Source: an uncultured Caulobacterales bacterium
GTDB taxonomy: Bacteria; Pseudomonadota; Alphaproteobacteria; Caulobacterales; Maricaulaceae
Length of the DNA stretch: 64,000 bases
Reading direction: 5' to 3'
Assembly (NCBI GenBank): GCA_947503715.1
Contig: CANNER010000002.1
Span: 186,001 to 250,000, forward strand
This document shows, one piece after another, positions 1 through 9,007 of the stretch (its first letter is position 1; the number at the start of each line of letters is the position of its first letter). The position numbers and the translations under genes are program-made. The notes under the pieces are model-generated. The model saw only the letters and a list, made by a program, of their open reading frames with translations, had not been told where the DNA came from and did no database searches.

Positions 1-2019
1 GAGGATGACGCGGCTGTCGATCTTGGACCCGACGCGGAAACAGATACGGGCGGGGAAGTTGGCCTTGATCGTGCCCGTAATGACATCGGTGGATGGACGT
101 TGCGTCGCCATGATGACGTGAATACCCGCCGCCCGCGCCATTTGCGCGAGGCGTTGGACGGAGCCTTCGATATCCTTCTTGGCGACCATCATCAGGTCGG
201 CCATCTCGTCAATGATGACGACGATATAGGGCATGGGTTCAAACTCGAGCTCCTCAGTCTCATATTCCGGTTCGCCCGTCTCCTTGTTGTAACCCGTCAT
301 GATCGTCTTGGTCATGGTCTCGCCACTCGCTTTGAACTCGGCGACCTTCTCGTTGAAGCCCGCCATGTTGCGGACATTCATCTTGGCCATTTTGCGGTAG
401 CGGTCTTCCATTTCCCGCACAGTCCATTTCAGTGCGACGACGGCTTTTTTGGGTTCCGTGACAACAGGCGCGAGGAGATGCGGGCAGCCGTCATAAACAG
501 ACAGCTCGAGCATTTTCGGGTCGATCATGATGAACTTACACTGCTCCGGCGGGAGGGTGTACATGAGCGAGAGGATCATCGCGTTGACGCCGACCGACTT
601 ACCGGAGCCCGTCGTACCGGCGACGAGCAAATGCGGCATCTTCGCAAGGTCGGCAACAAACGGCGTGCCGCCAATATCCTCGCCGAGGATGAGCGGCAGC
701 GAGGCTTCGCTATTGGCGAAAGCATCAGATGCCAACATATCGCGCAGCCAGACCATTTCGCGTTTGCGGTTGGGCAGTTCCACACCCATCGCATTGCGGC
801 CGGGGACGACGGCAATCCGCGCGGATTGCGCGCTCATATTGCGGGCGATGTCATCAGAGAGGTTGATGATGCGCTGGGACTTCACGCCGGGCGCTGGCTC
901 GAACTCAAACAATGTCACGACGGGGCCGGGGCTGACCTGCCCCATTTCGCCGTCGACGCCGTAATCGCCCATGACCTTGTGAAGCTGCTCGGAACTCCGG
1001 CGCAGCGCGCCTTCATCGCGCACGGTGGAGCGCGGCGGCGGCATTTTCAGGAGGTCGAGACCCGGCAGGACGAAGTCATCTTCGCCGGAAAAATCGAATT
1101 GCGGCTGGGCGGGTTTCTTCGTGACGCGTTTCTTCTTCGCCATCGGCTTGGCCTTGGGAATTGGCGTCGGCGCGGGCGCATAGGCCACGGGTTCCGGTGC
1201 GGGCTCATATGTCGGGAGGACAGGAGCTTGCGGGGTGTCGGGAATATCGCGGTAGAGCGGTTCCGCAGCCATTTGCGCATCCATCGGGGCTTCGTAACCG
1301 CGCTTGAACAATTTGACGAGCCAGACCGACAATTTGTCAAACCAGACGCGGATATAGGCCCAGACCAAAGTCGCGGCATCGGCAATTTCCAGCAAGTCTC
1401 TGCGGACAACGCCGAGATAGAGCGCGAGGAGGTAGGCACTTGCGCAGAAGGAGAGCAGCGCAATGATCAACCCGCTGACGGGAACATTCCAGCTGTCCAG
1501 CCAGCCCTTGGGCGTCAGGTGCAGCAGGTCGCCAATCCAACCACCCAAACCGCTCGCCATGGGCCAGCTCTGCGGGATGGGGAAAGCGGACAGCGTCATC
1601 GTTCCGAACAGGACGACGCCTGTGGCAATCGCAAAGCGCTTAAACTTATCTGTCCGCGACCGATGGCCGACACGCCCCATCATGCGGCGAATGCCCGACA
1701 GCACGATCAGGAGCCCGGCCAAGAGACCGCCCCAGCCAATCGTCTGCATGATGATATTCGCGATATTCGCACCGAAGCTGCCAAGTGGATGACCACCCTT
1801 GCCGAGCCCTGCCGTATCGGCTGTTGGGTCAAAGGGGTTATAGGCGAGGACGCAGAGGACCAATGCGAAACCCAATGCCACCAACAGCAATGCCCGCACG
1901 GCCCGCCAGAACGCATTACCCTCTTGCGCCGTGACTTCGGCCATCATGGCGTGAATGTCCTCGGGCGCATAGGCGTAATTGGCGTCAAAATCGGCGGTGG
2001 CGGAAGGCGGTGGCGTCAT
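1..2019 (-). CDS. ftsK: DNA translocase FtsK (3' end outside window)
   Basis: Reads on the minus strand from ATG at 2019 through the window edge, giving 673 codons without a stop. FtsK is a septum-anchored hexameric ATPase that pumps DNA during chromosome dimer resolution and segregation. Visible parts in order: several hydrophobic segments in roughly the first 190 residues, a Pro/Ala/Lys-rich linker, then the motor. Walker A is GTTGSGKS near residues 468-475 and Walker B is VVIIDEMADL near residue 600; the RAAGIHVIMATQRPSTDV signature follows. The end of the motor and the DNA-reading gamma domain lie beyond position 1. A long open frame on the opposite strand here is an antisense shadow. Divergent from the flavin monooxygenase at 2175. 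Confidence 0.95.
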   Translation of the reverse strand, partial: MTPPPSATADFDANYAYAPEDIHAMMAEVTAQEGNAFWRAVRALLLVALGFALVLCVLAYNPFDPTADTAGLGKGGHPLGSFGANIANIIMQTIGWGGLLAGLLIVLSGIRRMMGRVGHRSRTDKFKRFAIATGVVLFGTMTLSAFPIPQSWPMASGLGGWIGDLLHLTPKGWLDSWNVPVSGLIIALLSFCASAYLLALYLGVVRRDLLEIADAATLVWAYIRVWFDKLSVWLVKLFKRGYEAPMDAQMAAEPLYRDIPDTPQAPVLPTYEPAPEPVAYAPAPTPIPKAKPMAKKKRVTKKPAQPQFDFSGEDDFVLPGLDLLKMPPPRSTVRDEGALRRSSEQLHKVMGDYGVDGEMGQVSPGPVVTLFEFEPAPGVKSQRIINLSDDIARNMSAQSARIAVVPGRNAMGVELPNRKREMVWLRDMLASDAFANSEASLPLILGEDIGGTPFVADLAKMPHLLVAGTTGSGKSVGVNAMILSLMYTLPPEQCKFIMIDPKMLELSVYDGCPHLLAPVVTEPKKAVVALKWTVREMEDRYRKMAKMNVRNMAGFNEKVAEFKASGETMTKTIMTGYNKETGEPEYETEELEFEPMPYIVVIIDEMADLMMVAKKDIEGSVQRLAQMARAAGIHVIMATQRPSTDVITGTIKANFPARICFRVGSKIDSRVIL

Positions 2020-2174
2020 CAATCTCTTTCACGGAACAGTGTGTGTTACCAAGATGTAAATGCCGAGAGTAAAGCCCGCGTTAAGATGGGGCGCGCTTTC
2101 GCCGCCATATCTGCGCTGTCAGCGATGCAATATGCCGCCTTTCCCCAAGCGGTTTGGACGCCTATGTGGAAGCT

Positions 2175-3362
2175 ATGAAAACTGAATATGACATTCTTAT
2201 CGTGGGTGCGGGATTGGTCGGCCTGACGACGGCGCTCTGTTGTGCTAAGACAGGATTTTCCGTCGGGCTGATGGACCGGAAAGCCGTGACCGCAGGACAG
2301 GATGGTCGGGCGTCAGCGCTGTCGGCGAGCTCGCTGCGTCTGATGGAAAACCTCGGCCTTGACCTGTCGAGCGACGTGCAGCCCATTCGGGACATGCTCG
2401 TGACGGAAGGCACGCCCGATAGCCCGTGGCGTCTGCATTTCGAAGGCGACGGAGATGGCGGTGACCTGGGTGGTTTGATTGAAAATCAAAAGCTAAAAGC
2501 TGCTCTTCTGTCCAAAGTCAAAGCGACAAAAGCCATCACGATCACAGCGCCACTGATGATAACAGAGGCTGTCCACGATGCATCCGGTGTAAATGTTGTG
2601 TCGAATGTTGGAGACTTCACTGCCGCGCTCCTCGTCGCGGCGGATGGGCGGGAGTCGACTTTGCGCCGCAAAGCCGGGATAAATGTCCAGCGATTTGATT
2701 ATGACGCCTGCTCACTCGTCACGACAATCGCGCATGAATTACCGCATGACGGTTTGGCGTGGCAACGGTTCCTGCCGGGCGGTCCGTTAGCTGTTCTGCC
2801 CCTGACAGAGCAGCGCAGTCAGATCGTTTGGTCGGGACCCGCGGCGCAGATTAAGGCGGCAGAGGCGTTGGATGAGGCTGATTTCCTCGCACTCTTATTC
2901 GAGAAGATGGACGGTTATCTGGGCCAATTGCAACTGACCGCCCCGCGCGTTTCCTGGCCCTTGCGCCTGCAAGTCGCGGATCAATTCACGGCGGACCGTC
3001 TCGCACTGGTCGGGGATGCAGCCCATGTCATCCATCCGCTGGCGGGGCAGGGCTTGAACCTTGGGCTGCGCGATGCGGCTGCCCTCGCGGACGGGTTGAA
3101 AGCCGCCAAAGAGACGGGGCAGGATATCGGCGTGGCGGGACTGCTGGATTACGAATCCGCCCGCAATTCGGACACTAGATTGATGGGCGCGACGACACAC
3201 GCGCTCGCAAACCTATACAGGATCAACTCACCTGCACTTGGCCATGCAAGACGGCTGGGACTGGTCTTGACAAACAGGTGGGGCATCATCACATCCGCGC
3301 TTCGGAAAGAGGCGGCGGGTGAAACCGGGTCGCTTCCCGGGCTGATGCGTCGCCGCTTTTAG
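2175..3362 (+). CDS. UbiH/UbiF/VisC/COQ6-family FAD-dependent monooxygenase
   Basis: A 395-residue flavoprotein hydroxylase of the family that hydroxylates the ubiquinone ring. The N-terminal dinucleotide-binding motif is DILIVGAGLVGL (GxGxxG near residues 11-16). The family GD motif, LVGDAAHVIHPLAGQGLNLG, sits near residues 277-297, and length matches the family. The frame also allows a TTG at 2154, but the ATG at 2175 has a short purine-rich stretch (GGAAG) just upstream and starts close to the beta strand, so I chose it. Which ring position it acts on (UbiH, UbiF or UbiI-like) cannot be told from this sequence alone. A strong hairpin follows at 3481-3506. Confidence 0.85.
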   Translation: MKTEYDILIVGAGLVGLTTALCCAKTGFSVGLMDRKAVTAGQDGRASALSASSLRLMENLGLDLSSDVQPIRDMLVTEGTPDSPWRLHFEGDGDGGDLGGLIENQKLKAALLSKVKATKAITITAPLMITEAVHDASGVNVVSNVGDFTAALLVAADGRESTLRRKAGINVQRFDYDACSLVTTIAHELPHDGLAWQRFLPGGPLAVLPLTEQRSQIVWSGPAAQIKAAEALDEADFLALLFEKMDGYLGQLQLTAPRVSWPLRLQVADQFTADRLALVGDAAHVIHPLAGQGLNLGLRDAAALADGLKAAKETGQDIGVAGLLDYESARNSDTRLMGATTHALANLYRINSPALGHARRLGLVLTNRWGIITSALRKEAAGETGSLPGLMRRRF

Positions 3363-3480
3363 GCCGTTCAGTTTCAATTCATGTGTCGTCCCCCAAAGGG
3401 CGCATAGAAACCAAATTTCATACTTAACCGTATGAAGACTAGATCGGTGCCGGACATTGCGCCCCGTTTCGGTATCGTAG

Positions 3481-3506
3481 CCCCACTCCTGTTTACAGGG
3501 GTGGGG
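3481..3506. terminator. 12-bp hairpin between convergent monooxygenase and recF
   Basis: CCCCACTCCTGT and ACAGGGGTGGGG form a 12-bp stem (one G-T wobble) with a TT loop. On the plus strand it is followed by the T-rich TGCTTTCGTTT, so it best fits a terminator for the monooxygenase. It also lies just past the 3' end of recF and may act in both directions. Confidence 0.6.
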
Positions 3507-3516
3507 TGCTTTCGTT

Positions 3517-4641
3517 TCAGGGCGTGACAGTTTCCAACGTACCGTCCGAAATGCGGATATATTGCGCCTTCTCGCCAAAGTCCGAGAAAAGCGAGCTGTC
3601 CGTCCCCGTCATGAAGACCTGTAATTTCAGGTCCAGCAATTCCTCCGCCAGCGCGGCCCGTCGACGCGCATCCAGATGTGCGGCCACTTCGTCCAGTAAC
3701 AGGATCGGCGTTCGCGCCCGCAGCGCCCGCGCATGGGCGAGCACCAATCCGATGAGCAGCGCTTTCTGCTCCCCCGTCGAACACAGCCCCGCCGGCATCC
3801 CCTTCCCCGCATGGGTGGCGTGAAGCTCGGTCCGGTGCGGACCTGTTAGCGTCCGCCCGGCGCGCAGATCCGTTTGGCGGGTTTGTGCGAGTGTCTCGCG
3901 ATAGGTTTCCGTGATATTTTCAAGATTGTCACCTTCTGAAAAGCTGTTTTCCAACGTGCCGTCCAAGCCGATCAGCGATTGCGGAAAGACGGTTTCACGC
4001 GCGGAAATCTCCGCTTGCAGAGCCGTCACCGTTATCACTCTCGCCTGCGCGACTTTTGCGCCATAGGCGGATAGGTCCGTCTCAATCGCCTCATACCAAA
4101 CGCGGTCGGTTACGCCGTCAGACAGCAAGCGGTTACGTTCCGTCCGCGCTTTTTCAAATCGGATAGAATTCGACCCGTGCTCGGCATCGAAAGCCAGCGC
4201 GAAACGGTCAATGAACTTCCGCCGGTCAGAGGCCGGACCCGTGAAGAGACGATCCTGTGCGGGTGTTAGCCAAAGGAGCGAGAGCCGCCGCGCGAGTTCC
4301 GGCCCCGTCGCATTGCGTCCATCTATCCGCAGGACCCGCCGACCTGGATATTCAGGGACTTGCCCAATGGAAATGCGGGTCGGGTCGTCTTCAGCTTCCG
4401 CATGGAGTGTCGCATTCACACCCCAGGCCGGAGAGACATTTCCGTCCTGTACGCGGGCGAGCGTGCTGACTTTCGCGCGACGTAATCCACGCCCCGGAGA
4501 GAGCAGGGAAATCGCTTCGAGCAGGTTGGTTTTTCCGGCCCCGTTCGGACCATGAATGGCTATCGCACCGGAAATGAACTCGGCGTCAAGTGAAGCGTAG
4601 GACCGATAATCAATCAGCCGTAGAGAGGCGACTGCCGCCAC
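3517..4641 (-). CDS. recF: DNA replication/repair protein RecF
   Basis: A 374-residue SMC-like ATPase that loads RecA at gaps and stalled forks. Walker A GPNGAGKT lies at residues 31-38, the ABC-type signature region CSTGEQKALL near residue 285, and Walker B ILLLDEVAAHLD near 317-328, as in RecF. The start codon is GTG (4641). It begins 9 bp after the dnaN stop, so the two are very likely co-transcribed in the common dnaN-recF order. Confidence 0.95.
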   Translation of the reverse strand: MAAVASLRLIDYRSYASLDAEFISGAIAIHGPNGAGKTNLLEAISLLSPGRGLRRAKVSTLARVQDGNVSPAWGVNATLHAEAEDDPTRISIGQVPEYPGRRVLRIDGRNATGPELARRLSLLWLTPAQDRLFTGPASDRRKFIDRFALAFDAEHGSNSIRFEKARTERNRLLSDGVTDRVWYEAIETDLSAYGAKVAQARVITVTALQAEISARETVFPQSLIGLDGTLENSFSEGDNLENITETYRETLAQTRQTDLRAGRTLTGPHRTELHATHAGKGMPAGLCSTGEQKALLIGLVLAHARALRARTPILLLDEVAAHLDARRRAALAEELLDLKLQVFMTGTDSSLFSDFGEKAQYIRISDGTLETVTP

Positions 4642-4650
4642 TCCGAGTGC

Positions 4651-5754
4651 CTAGACGCGAAGCGGCATCAGCACGAATAGCGCGTGCTCGTCTTCGGGAT
4701 CTTTCACGAGGGCGGGCGAGGCCGGACTTTCGAGGAAGAATGTGGCATCACGACCTTCGATCTGACCCGCAACGTCCAGAAGATATTTGGCGTTGAAGCC
4801 AATCTCCAGTGGCTCCGCATCATAATCGACAGGCAGGTCTTCATTCGCATTTCCGCTTTCCGGATTATTCACGGTCAGGGAAAGATTATGTTCAGCCAAT
4901 GACAATTTCACGGAGCGGGATTTCTCGGCAGAGATTGTGGAGACACGGTCCACCGCGCTCTTAAAGACCTGATTATCAATCGTCAGTTCTTTCGTATTCC
5001 CCTTTGGAATGACTCGCTCATAATCCGGGAATGTCCCGTCAATGAGCTTGGATGTCATGACGGCATGGCCCGTTTGGAAACGGATTTTCGCCTCGGACAC
5101 CGCAACCTGAATGTCGCCATCAACGCCGTCAATCAGGCGACGGATTTCTGCGACGGTTTTACGAGGCACGATAACACCGGGCAGACCTTCCGCGCCCGCA
5201 GGCACAGGGCTTTCGGCGAGCGCGAGACGGTGACCGTCCGTGGCCACGGCCCGGAGTTTTCCGTCATGGGCGTGGAGATAGATGCCGTTAAGATAATAGC
5301 GCGTCTCTTCAGTCGAGATCGCGAATTTCGTTTTATCGATCAAACGGCAAAGGTCTTTCGCCGGCATGGCAAAATCATGGGTAAACCCGTCCGCCGTCAT
5401 TTTCGGGAAGTCACCGGAAGGTAGAAGTGGCAGTGTAAAGTGCGAACGGCCCGCATCGACATCCAAACGGTCATCGGCATTGATCTGCAACACGACTTGT
5501 GATCCGTCCGGCAATTTGCGGGCGATGTCGTAAAGTGTGTGCGCGGGCGCTGTAACCTGACCGGGGGCAGAGACATCGGCCTCTGTTGATTCCGAGACTT
5601 CGATATCCAAATCCGTGGCGACCAGGGAGAGGCGTCCATCTTCCGCACTGAGCAAAACATTCGAGAGAATTGGGATCGTGTTACGGCGCTCCACAACATT
5701 CTGGACATGGCCGAGCGCTTTCAGCAGCGCGTTGCGTTCAATTGACAATCTCAT
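4651..5754 (-). CDS. dnaN: DNA polymerase III beta subunit (sliding clamp)
   Basis: A 367-residue ring-forming processivity clamp. The N-terminus MRLSIERNALLKALGHVQNV and the segment RRNTIPILSNVLL are typical, and the protein ends in the conserved ALFVLMPLRV tail. Length is normal for DnaN. It lies upstream of recF with a 9-bp gap. dnaA is not adjacent in this window. A terminator-like hairpin at 5829-5867 separates it from secB upstream, so dnaN probably has its own promoter within 5755-5828. Confidence 0.97.
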   Translation of the reverse strand: MRLSIERNALLKALGHVQNVVERRNTIPILSNVLLSAEDGRLSLVATDLDIEVSESTEADVSAPGQVTAPAHTLYDIARKLPDGSQVVLQINADDRLDVDAGRSHFTLPLLPSGDFPKMTADGFTHDFAMPAKDLCRLIDKTKFAISTEETRYYLNGIYLHAHDGKLRAVATDGHRLALAESPVPAGAEGLPGVIVPRKTVAEIRRLIDGVDGDIQVAVSEAKIRFQTGHAVMTSKLIDGTFPDYERVIPKGNTKELTIDNQVFKSAVDRVSTISAEKSRSVKLSLAEHNLSLTVNNPESGNANEDLPVDYDAEPLEIGFNAKYLLDVAGQIEGRDATFFLESPASPALVKDPEDEHALFVLMPLRV

Positions 5755-5828
5755 GACAGACCCAAATCAGGAATTTTCATTACCGTAAACCATAACCATA
5801 CCGTCACTAAAGCCAAGGCTTTCACATT

Positions 5829-5867
5829 AAAAAACCCGCCGCGACGCAGTGTCGGGCGGGCTTTTTG
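5829..5867 (-). terminator. Rho-independent terminator downstream of secB (probably bidirectional)
   Basis: On the minus strand CCCGCC-CGAC pairs with GTCG-C-GGCGGG (one bulged C) and is followed by a run of six T, which is the standard intrinsic-terminator layout. The plus strand also has CTTTTTGC after the stem. Confidence 0.8.
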
Positions 5868-5886
5868 CATAATCATGTGGATGACC

Positions 5887-6432
5887 CTAATTCACACCTT
5901 GGGCTTGGGCGCGGCGCATCATCTCGTCGCGGAACATCGCTGTGAAATCGGGCGGCTCTAACAGGATGGGCGGGTAACCACCATTCTGCGTCATTTCCGA
6001 CATCATCTGACGGGCGAACGGGAAGAGTAGACGCGGACATTCGATCATGATGAGCGGCTGAATTTCTTCAATGCCGACACCTTGGAAGGCAAAGAGACCC
6101 GCATATTCCAGTTCTGCGATAAAGGCGATTTCATTATCGCGGCGCGCTTCGGCTTTGAGCATCAAAGTCACTTCAACCGTGTCGTCTTCCAACATCTGGC
6201 GACCTATTTCGATATTGATCCCGATCTGCGGCGCAGGAAGACCTGTGCGCAAGGACCCCGGGGCATTGGGGTTTTCAAAGCTCTGGTCCTTCGTATATTG
6301 CGCCAGAACGGAGAGCATCGGACCCTGCGGCGTGGCCTCGGTTGGTTGTGTGGGTTCACCCTCTATCGACAATGAGTCCTGTTGGGTCTCTTCTGCGGGT
6401 TTGTCTTCACCCTTTTTAGGCTTTTTCGCCAT
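5887..6432 (-). CDS. secB: Protein-export chaperone SecB
   Basis: A 181-residue tetrameric cytosolic chaperone that keeps preproteins unfolded for SecA. The core matches SecB: LAQYTKDQSFENPNAP near the start, then EIGRQMLEDDTVEVTL, AELEYAGLFAF, and the CPRLLFPFARQMM segment. I chose ATG 6432 because AAGGAAAGAG lies directly upstream in the longer open frame, a good ribosome binding site. The N-terminus is Lys/Glu-rich (MAKKPKKGEDKPAEE) before the conserved fold. Divergent from timA. In many relatives secB lies close to dnaQ/coaE/aroE; here aroE is more than 50 kb away. Confidence 0.93.
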   Translation of the reverse strand: MAKKPKKGEDKPAEETQQDSLSIEGEPTQPTEATPQGPMLSVLAQYTKDQSFENPNAPGSLRTGLPAPQIGINIEIGRQMLEDDTVEVTLMLKAEARRDNEIAFIAELEYAGLFAFQGVGIEEIQPLIMIECPRLLFPFARQMMSEMTQNGGYPPILLEPPDFTAMFRDEMMRRAQAQGVN

Positions 6433-6535
6433 GAAACGCTCTTTCCTTGAAACTGTGTTCCGCACACCTTAGCTAGACACAAGATGGCCTGTAAGGCCGT
6501 ATATAAGCGGGAAGACCGCAAGTTAAAGGCCTACC

Positions 6536-7207
6536 ATGTTCGATGTTATGATTTATGCCGCTTTAGCGACCATTGTATGTGTCGTTTTTTACTCCGTTTT
6601 GGGGAAACAGACAGGGTTTGGCGGCACGCCGGATGAAAAAGTCGACCCCGTCGCCTTTGGCATGGAAGATGTGAATAAGAAGCCGGAACCTGAAGCCGGA
6701 CCTGATCCTGAAATTGAGCGCCTCGGCCTATCGGCCATTACGCGCCTCGACCCGTCATTTTCCATCGCGAATTTTATGAACGGCGCGACGGCAGCCTATT
6801 CAATGATCCTGGAGGCCTATGCAGGCGGTGACCGGGATATGTTGAAAGACCTCCTGACGCCGGAGACGTTCGAGATTTATGACGAAGCCATCACGGCCCG
6901 CGAAAAAGCCGGACAAACGCAGGTCACGGATTTAGGTCGTCTTCGCAAAGCGTCCATCAAAAGCGCGCGGACTGAAGGGTCCGTTGCGCATATCCGCGTT
7001 CTCTATGAAGCGGACCTGACGTCTGCCTTAAGAGATTCCGATGGTAATGTGGTTCAGGGCGATCCGGATGTCCTGTCCTCCGTCTCTGAGGTGTGGGAAT
7101 ATGAGCGTGACCTGAAGGGCAAAGATCTGAACTGGCGCTTGGCCGAAGTCGAGCCCAGCGAAGGCGACGATATGAAAGCCGATCCTTCACCGGACACAAC
7201 TGTCTAA
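6536..7207 (+). CDS. Tim44/TimA-family membrane-anchored protein
   Basis: 223 residues. One N-terminal transmembrane segment (about residues 4-20) is followed by a charged linker and then a Tim44-like domain from about residue 70 (FSIANFMNGATAAYSMILEAYAGGDRDML). Bacterial members resemble the mitochondrial import motor anchor Tim44, and the alphaproteobacterial form TimA has been linked to membrane protein handling. It is first in a compact operon: its stop is 2 bp before mltA. Promoter probably in 6433-6535, shared divergently with secB. Function beyond the family assignment is inferred. Confidence 0.8.
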   Translation: MFDVMIYAALATIVCVVFYSVLGKQTGFGGTPDEKVDPVAFGMEDVNKKPEPEAGPDPEIERLGLSAITRLDPSFSIANFMNGATAAYSMILEAYAGGDRDMLKDLLTPETFEIYDEAITAREKAGQTQVTDLGRLRKASIKSARTEGSVAHIRVLYEADLTSALRDSDGNVVQGDPDVLSSVSEVWEYERDLKGKDLNWRLAEVEPSEGDDMKADPSPDTTV

Positions 7208-7209
7208 TT

Positions 7210-8451
7210 ATGCGCATTTGGTTTGGCGGAGTCGGGCTGGCACTGCTGGTCTCGGCCTGCACGACAATTCCGACAGAGCCGACCTATCCCGATCCGGATG
7301 TTGAAAATCCGGGCGCGATTGTCATTGCGGAACCCATCCCAACACCGCCGACGGCACCCGTCGTTCAAACACCTGCCCCTGCCCCGTCTGAGCCGCCACC
7401 CGAACCCGTGGTCGAAATTCCGGCTTCGGGTTTTGAGCAATTACCATTTTGGACCACACATGATCCGCGTCCTGCTTTGGAAGCCTTTACGCGCGGTTGC
7501 GAAAGTTGGGCAGAAGCTGACCCCAAGGCGCTACTAAACCCGAACCTACCGCAATATGGGACCTATCTTGATTGGCAGATGACCTGTCAGGCCGGCGCGG
7601 TTCTTCAATCTGTCTCTCCTGGTGCAGCGGATGCGCGTAATTTTTTTGAAAGCTGGTTCGCGCCCGTTTCCCTCTCGACACCCTCGAAACCGGATGGTTT
7701 GCTGACAGGGTATTATGAGCCGGAAGTCGAGGTCCGCCTGAAACCTACGGCGACATTTTCTGAGCCGATCCTCGCCAAACCTTCTGATGACGCAATACTC
7801 CGCCTGCCTCGATCGCAGGTCAATGCCCGCACCTCGCGCGTGATTGCTTATGGCCGTCCCATTGATGTCTTCTTCCTGCAAATTCAGGGCTCTGGCCGTT
7901 TGAAATATAAGGACGGCCGCAGGCTGCGCGCGGCCTATGCCGCGAATAATGGCCAGACCTATCAATCCATCGGCGCGGTCCTCGTTCGGCGCGGGGAGAT
8001 GACGCTGGAACAGGCGTCTAAACAATCTATTGCCGCCTGGATGAAACGCAACGGACCTGCCGCGACCCGTGCACTGATGAACGAAAACCCCCGCTACATC
8101 TATTTCACGGAACAGGCGATCCGGCCAAATGAGGGCCCGCAGGGTGCAATGCGCGTGCCGCTCACCGATATGGGCGCGATCGCCGTCGACCCCCGTTATC
8201 ACCCCTATGGGAGCTTGGTCTGGCTGGAGACGACGCTTCCCACAAAGCCCGGCGATTATCGCGGTCAGCGGACGGGACTTCTCGTCGCGGCGCAGGATAC
8301 GGGCGGCGCAATTAAAGGTCCGTTGCGGGCGGATCTCTTTTTCGGCTCTGGCGCAGATGCCGGTAATCGCGCGGGTGTTCAAAAACATCGTGCGAAATGG
8401 ACGCTCCTCCTCCCTCGGACTCTCTCGCCCAGTTCAAATTCGACATCATGA
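7210..8451 (+). CDS. mltA: Membrane-bound lytic murein transglycosylase A (MltA)
   Basis: A 413-residue lipoprotein that cleaves peptidoglycan glycan strands to 1,6-anhydro products. The signal peptide ends in lipobox VSAC (Cys near residue 17), followed by a Pro-rich spacer of about 60 residues and the MltA domain (GLLTGYYEPEVEV, then FFLQIQGSGRL). The C-terminal 3D domain carries the aspartates of the IAVDPRYHPYGS, AQDTGGAIKG and RADLFFGSG segments. Its stop overlaps the smr start (ATGA at 8448-8451), so the pair is probably translationally coupled. Confidence 0.92.
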   Translation: MRIWFGGVGLALLVSACTTIPTEPTYPDPDVENPGAIVIAEPIPTPPTAPVVQTPAPAPSEPPPEPVVEIPASGFEQLPFWTTHDPRPALEAFTRGCESWAEADPKALLNPNLPQYGTYLDWQMTCQAGAVLQSVSPGAADARNFFESWFAPVSLSTPSKPDGLLTGYYEPEVEVRLKPTATFSEPILAKPSDDAILRLPRSQVNARTSRVIAYGRPIDVFFLQIQGSGRLKYKDGRRLRAAYAANNGQTYQSIGAVLVRRGEMTLEQASKQSIAAWMKRNGPAATRALMNENPRYIYFTEQAIRPNEGPQGAMRVPLTDMGAIAVDPRYHPYGSLVWLETTLPTKPGDYRGQRTGLLVAAQDTGGAIKGPLRADLFFGSGADAGNRAGVQKHRAKWTLLLPRTLSPSSNSTS

Positions 8452-8942
8452 CCGACCGTCCGTTAAAACCGGGTGAGAGAAAGGTCTGGAAACATGTCGC
8501 GCAAACGGTTGCGCCGCGACGTCGACCCAAGGGCAAGGGCAGCGCCAAACCTCTGCCGACGCGCGAAGACTTCGCCAATATGCTCCGCATTCCAGCAGGT
8601 GAAACGAAATCCGCGAAACCCATTCCGAAAACGCTCGACGTTAATCAGGATAAACGCGTCCGTCGCGGACGAGTTGAGGTCGATGCGAAAGTCGACCTGC
8701 ATGATATGACACAAGCGACGGCGCGTCCTGCCTTGCACAAGGCCATCATGCGCGCGGCGAACCGGAATAAATCCTGTCTCCTCGTCGTGACGGGGAAGGG
8801 ACTGCGTGGCGATGGGGTCCTGCGGCGCAACTTTCCCGACTGGATCGCCGATCCCGCCATCCGCCCACTTATCGCGACTTACGCGCCCGCCCATATCAAA
8901 CATGGCGGCTCCGGCGCGTGGTATGTGTTTCTGAAACGTTGA
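8448..8942 (+). CDS. Smr-domain protein (MutS2 C-terminal-like endonuclease domain)
   Basis: 164 residues. The C-terminal half is an Smr domain: VDLHDMTQATARPAL is the LDLHG-like element, VVTGKGLRGDGVLRRNFP contains the TGKG element, and the end HGGSGAWYVFLKR is typical. Stand-alone Smr proteins are predicted to act on DNA or RNA and many are nucleases; the role here is unproven. The ATG at 8448 overlaps the mltA stop and matches the usual start of alphaproteobacterial homologues (an acidic/basic helix leading to VWKHV). An upstream in-frame ATG at 8397 would overlap mltA by 55 bp and is less likely. Confidence 0.85.
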   Translation: MTDRPLKPGERKVWKHVAQTVAPRRRPKGKGSAKPLPTREDFANMLRIPAGETKSAKPIPKTLDVNQDKRVRRGRVEVDAKVDLHDMTQATARPALHKAIMRAANRNKSCLLVVTGKGLRGDGVLRRNFPDWIADPAIRPLIATYAPAHIKHGGSGAWYVFLKR

Positions 8943-8943
8943 A

Positions 8944-8978
8944 AACCCGCCTGCAACTTTTGCTGCAAACGGGCTTTC
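8944..8978. terminator. Hairpin between convergent smr and DM13 genes
   Basis: CCCGCCTGCAA and TTGCTGCAAACGGG can pair with some wobbles. On the minus strand the stem is followed by TTTTC and on the plus strand by CTTTCC, so it probably serves both converging genes. Confidence 0.5.
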
Positions 8979-9007
8979 CAAAATGTGACGAGGGTGGAGA
9001 GAGTGAC

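Noticed and set aside
100-2178. A 692-codon open frame on the plus strand
   Set aside because: It is antisense to ftsK, which carries Walker motifs and a full family signature on the minus strand; the plus frame has no recognisable domain.
7546-8388. A 280-codon minus-strand frame
   Set aside because: Antisense to the MltA catalytic and 3D domains, which are clearly coding on the plus strand.
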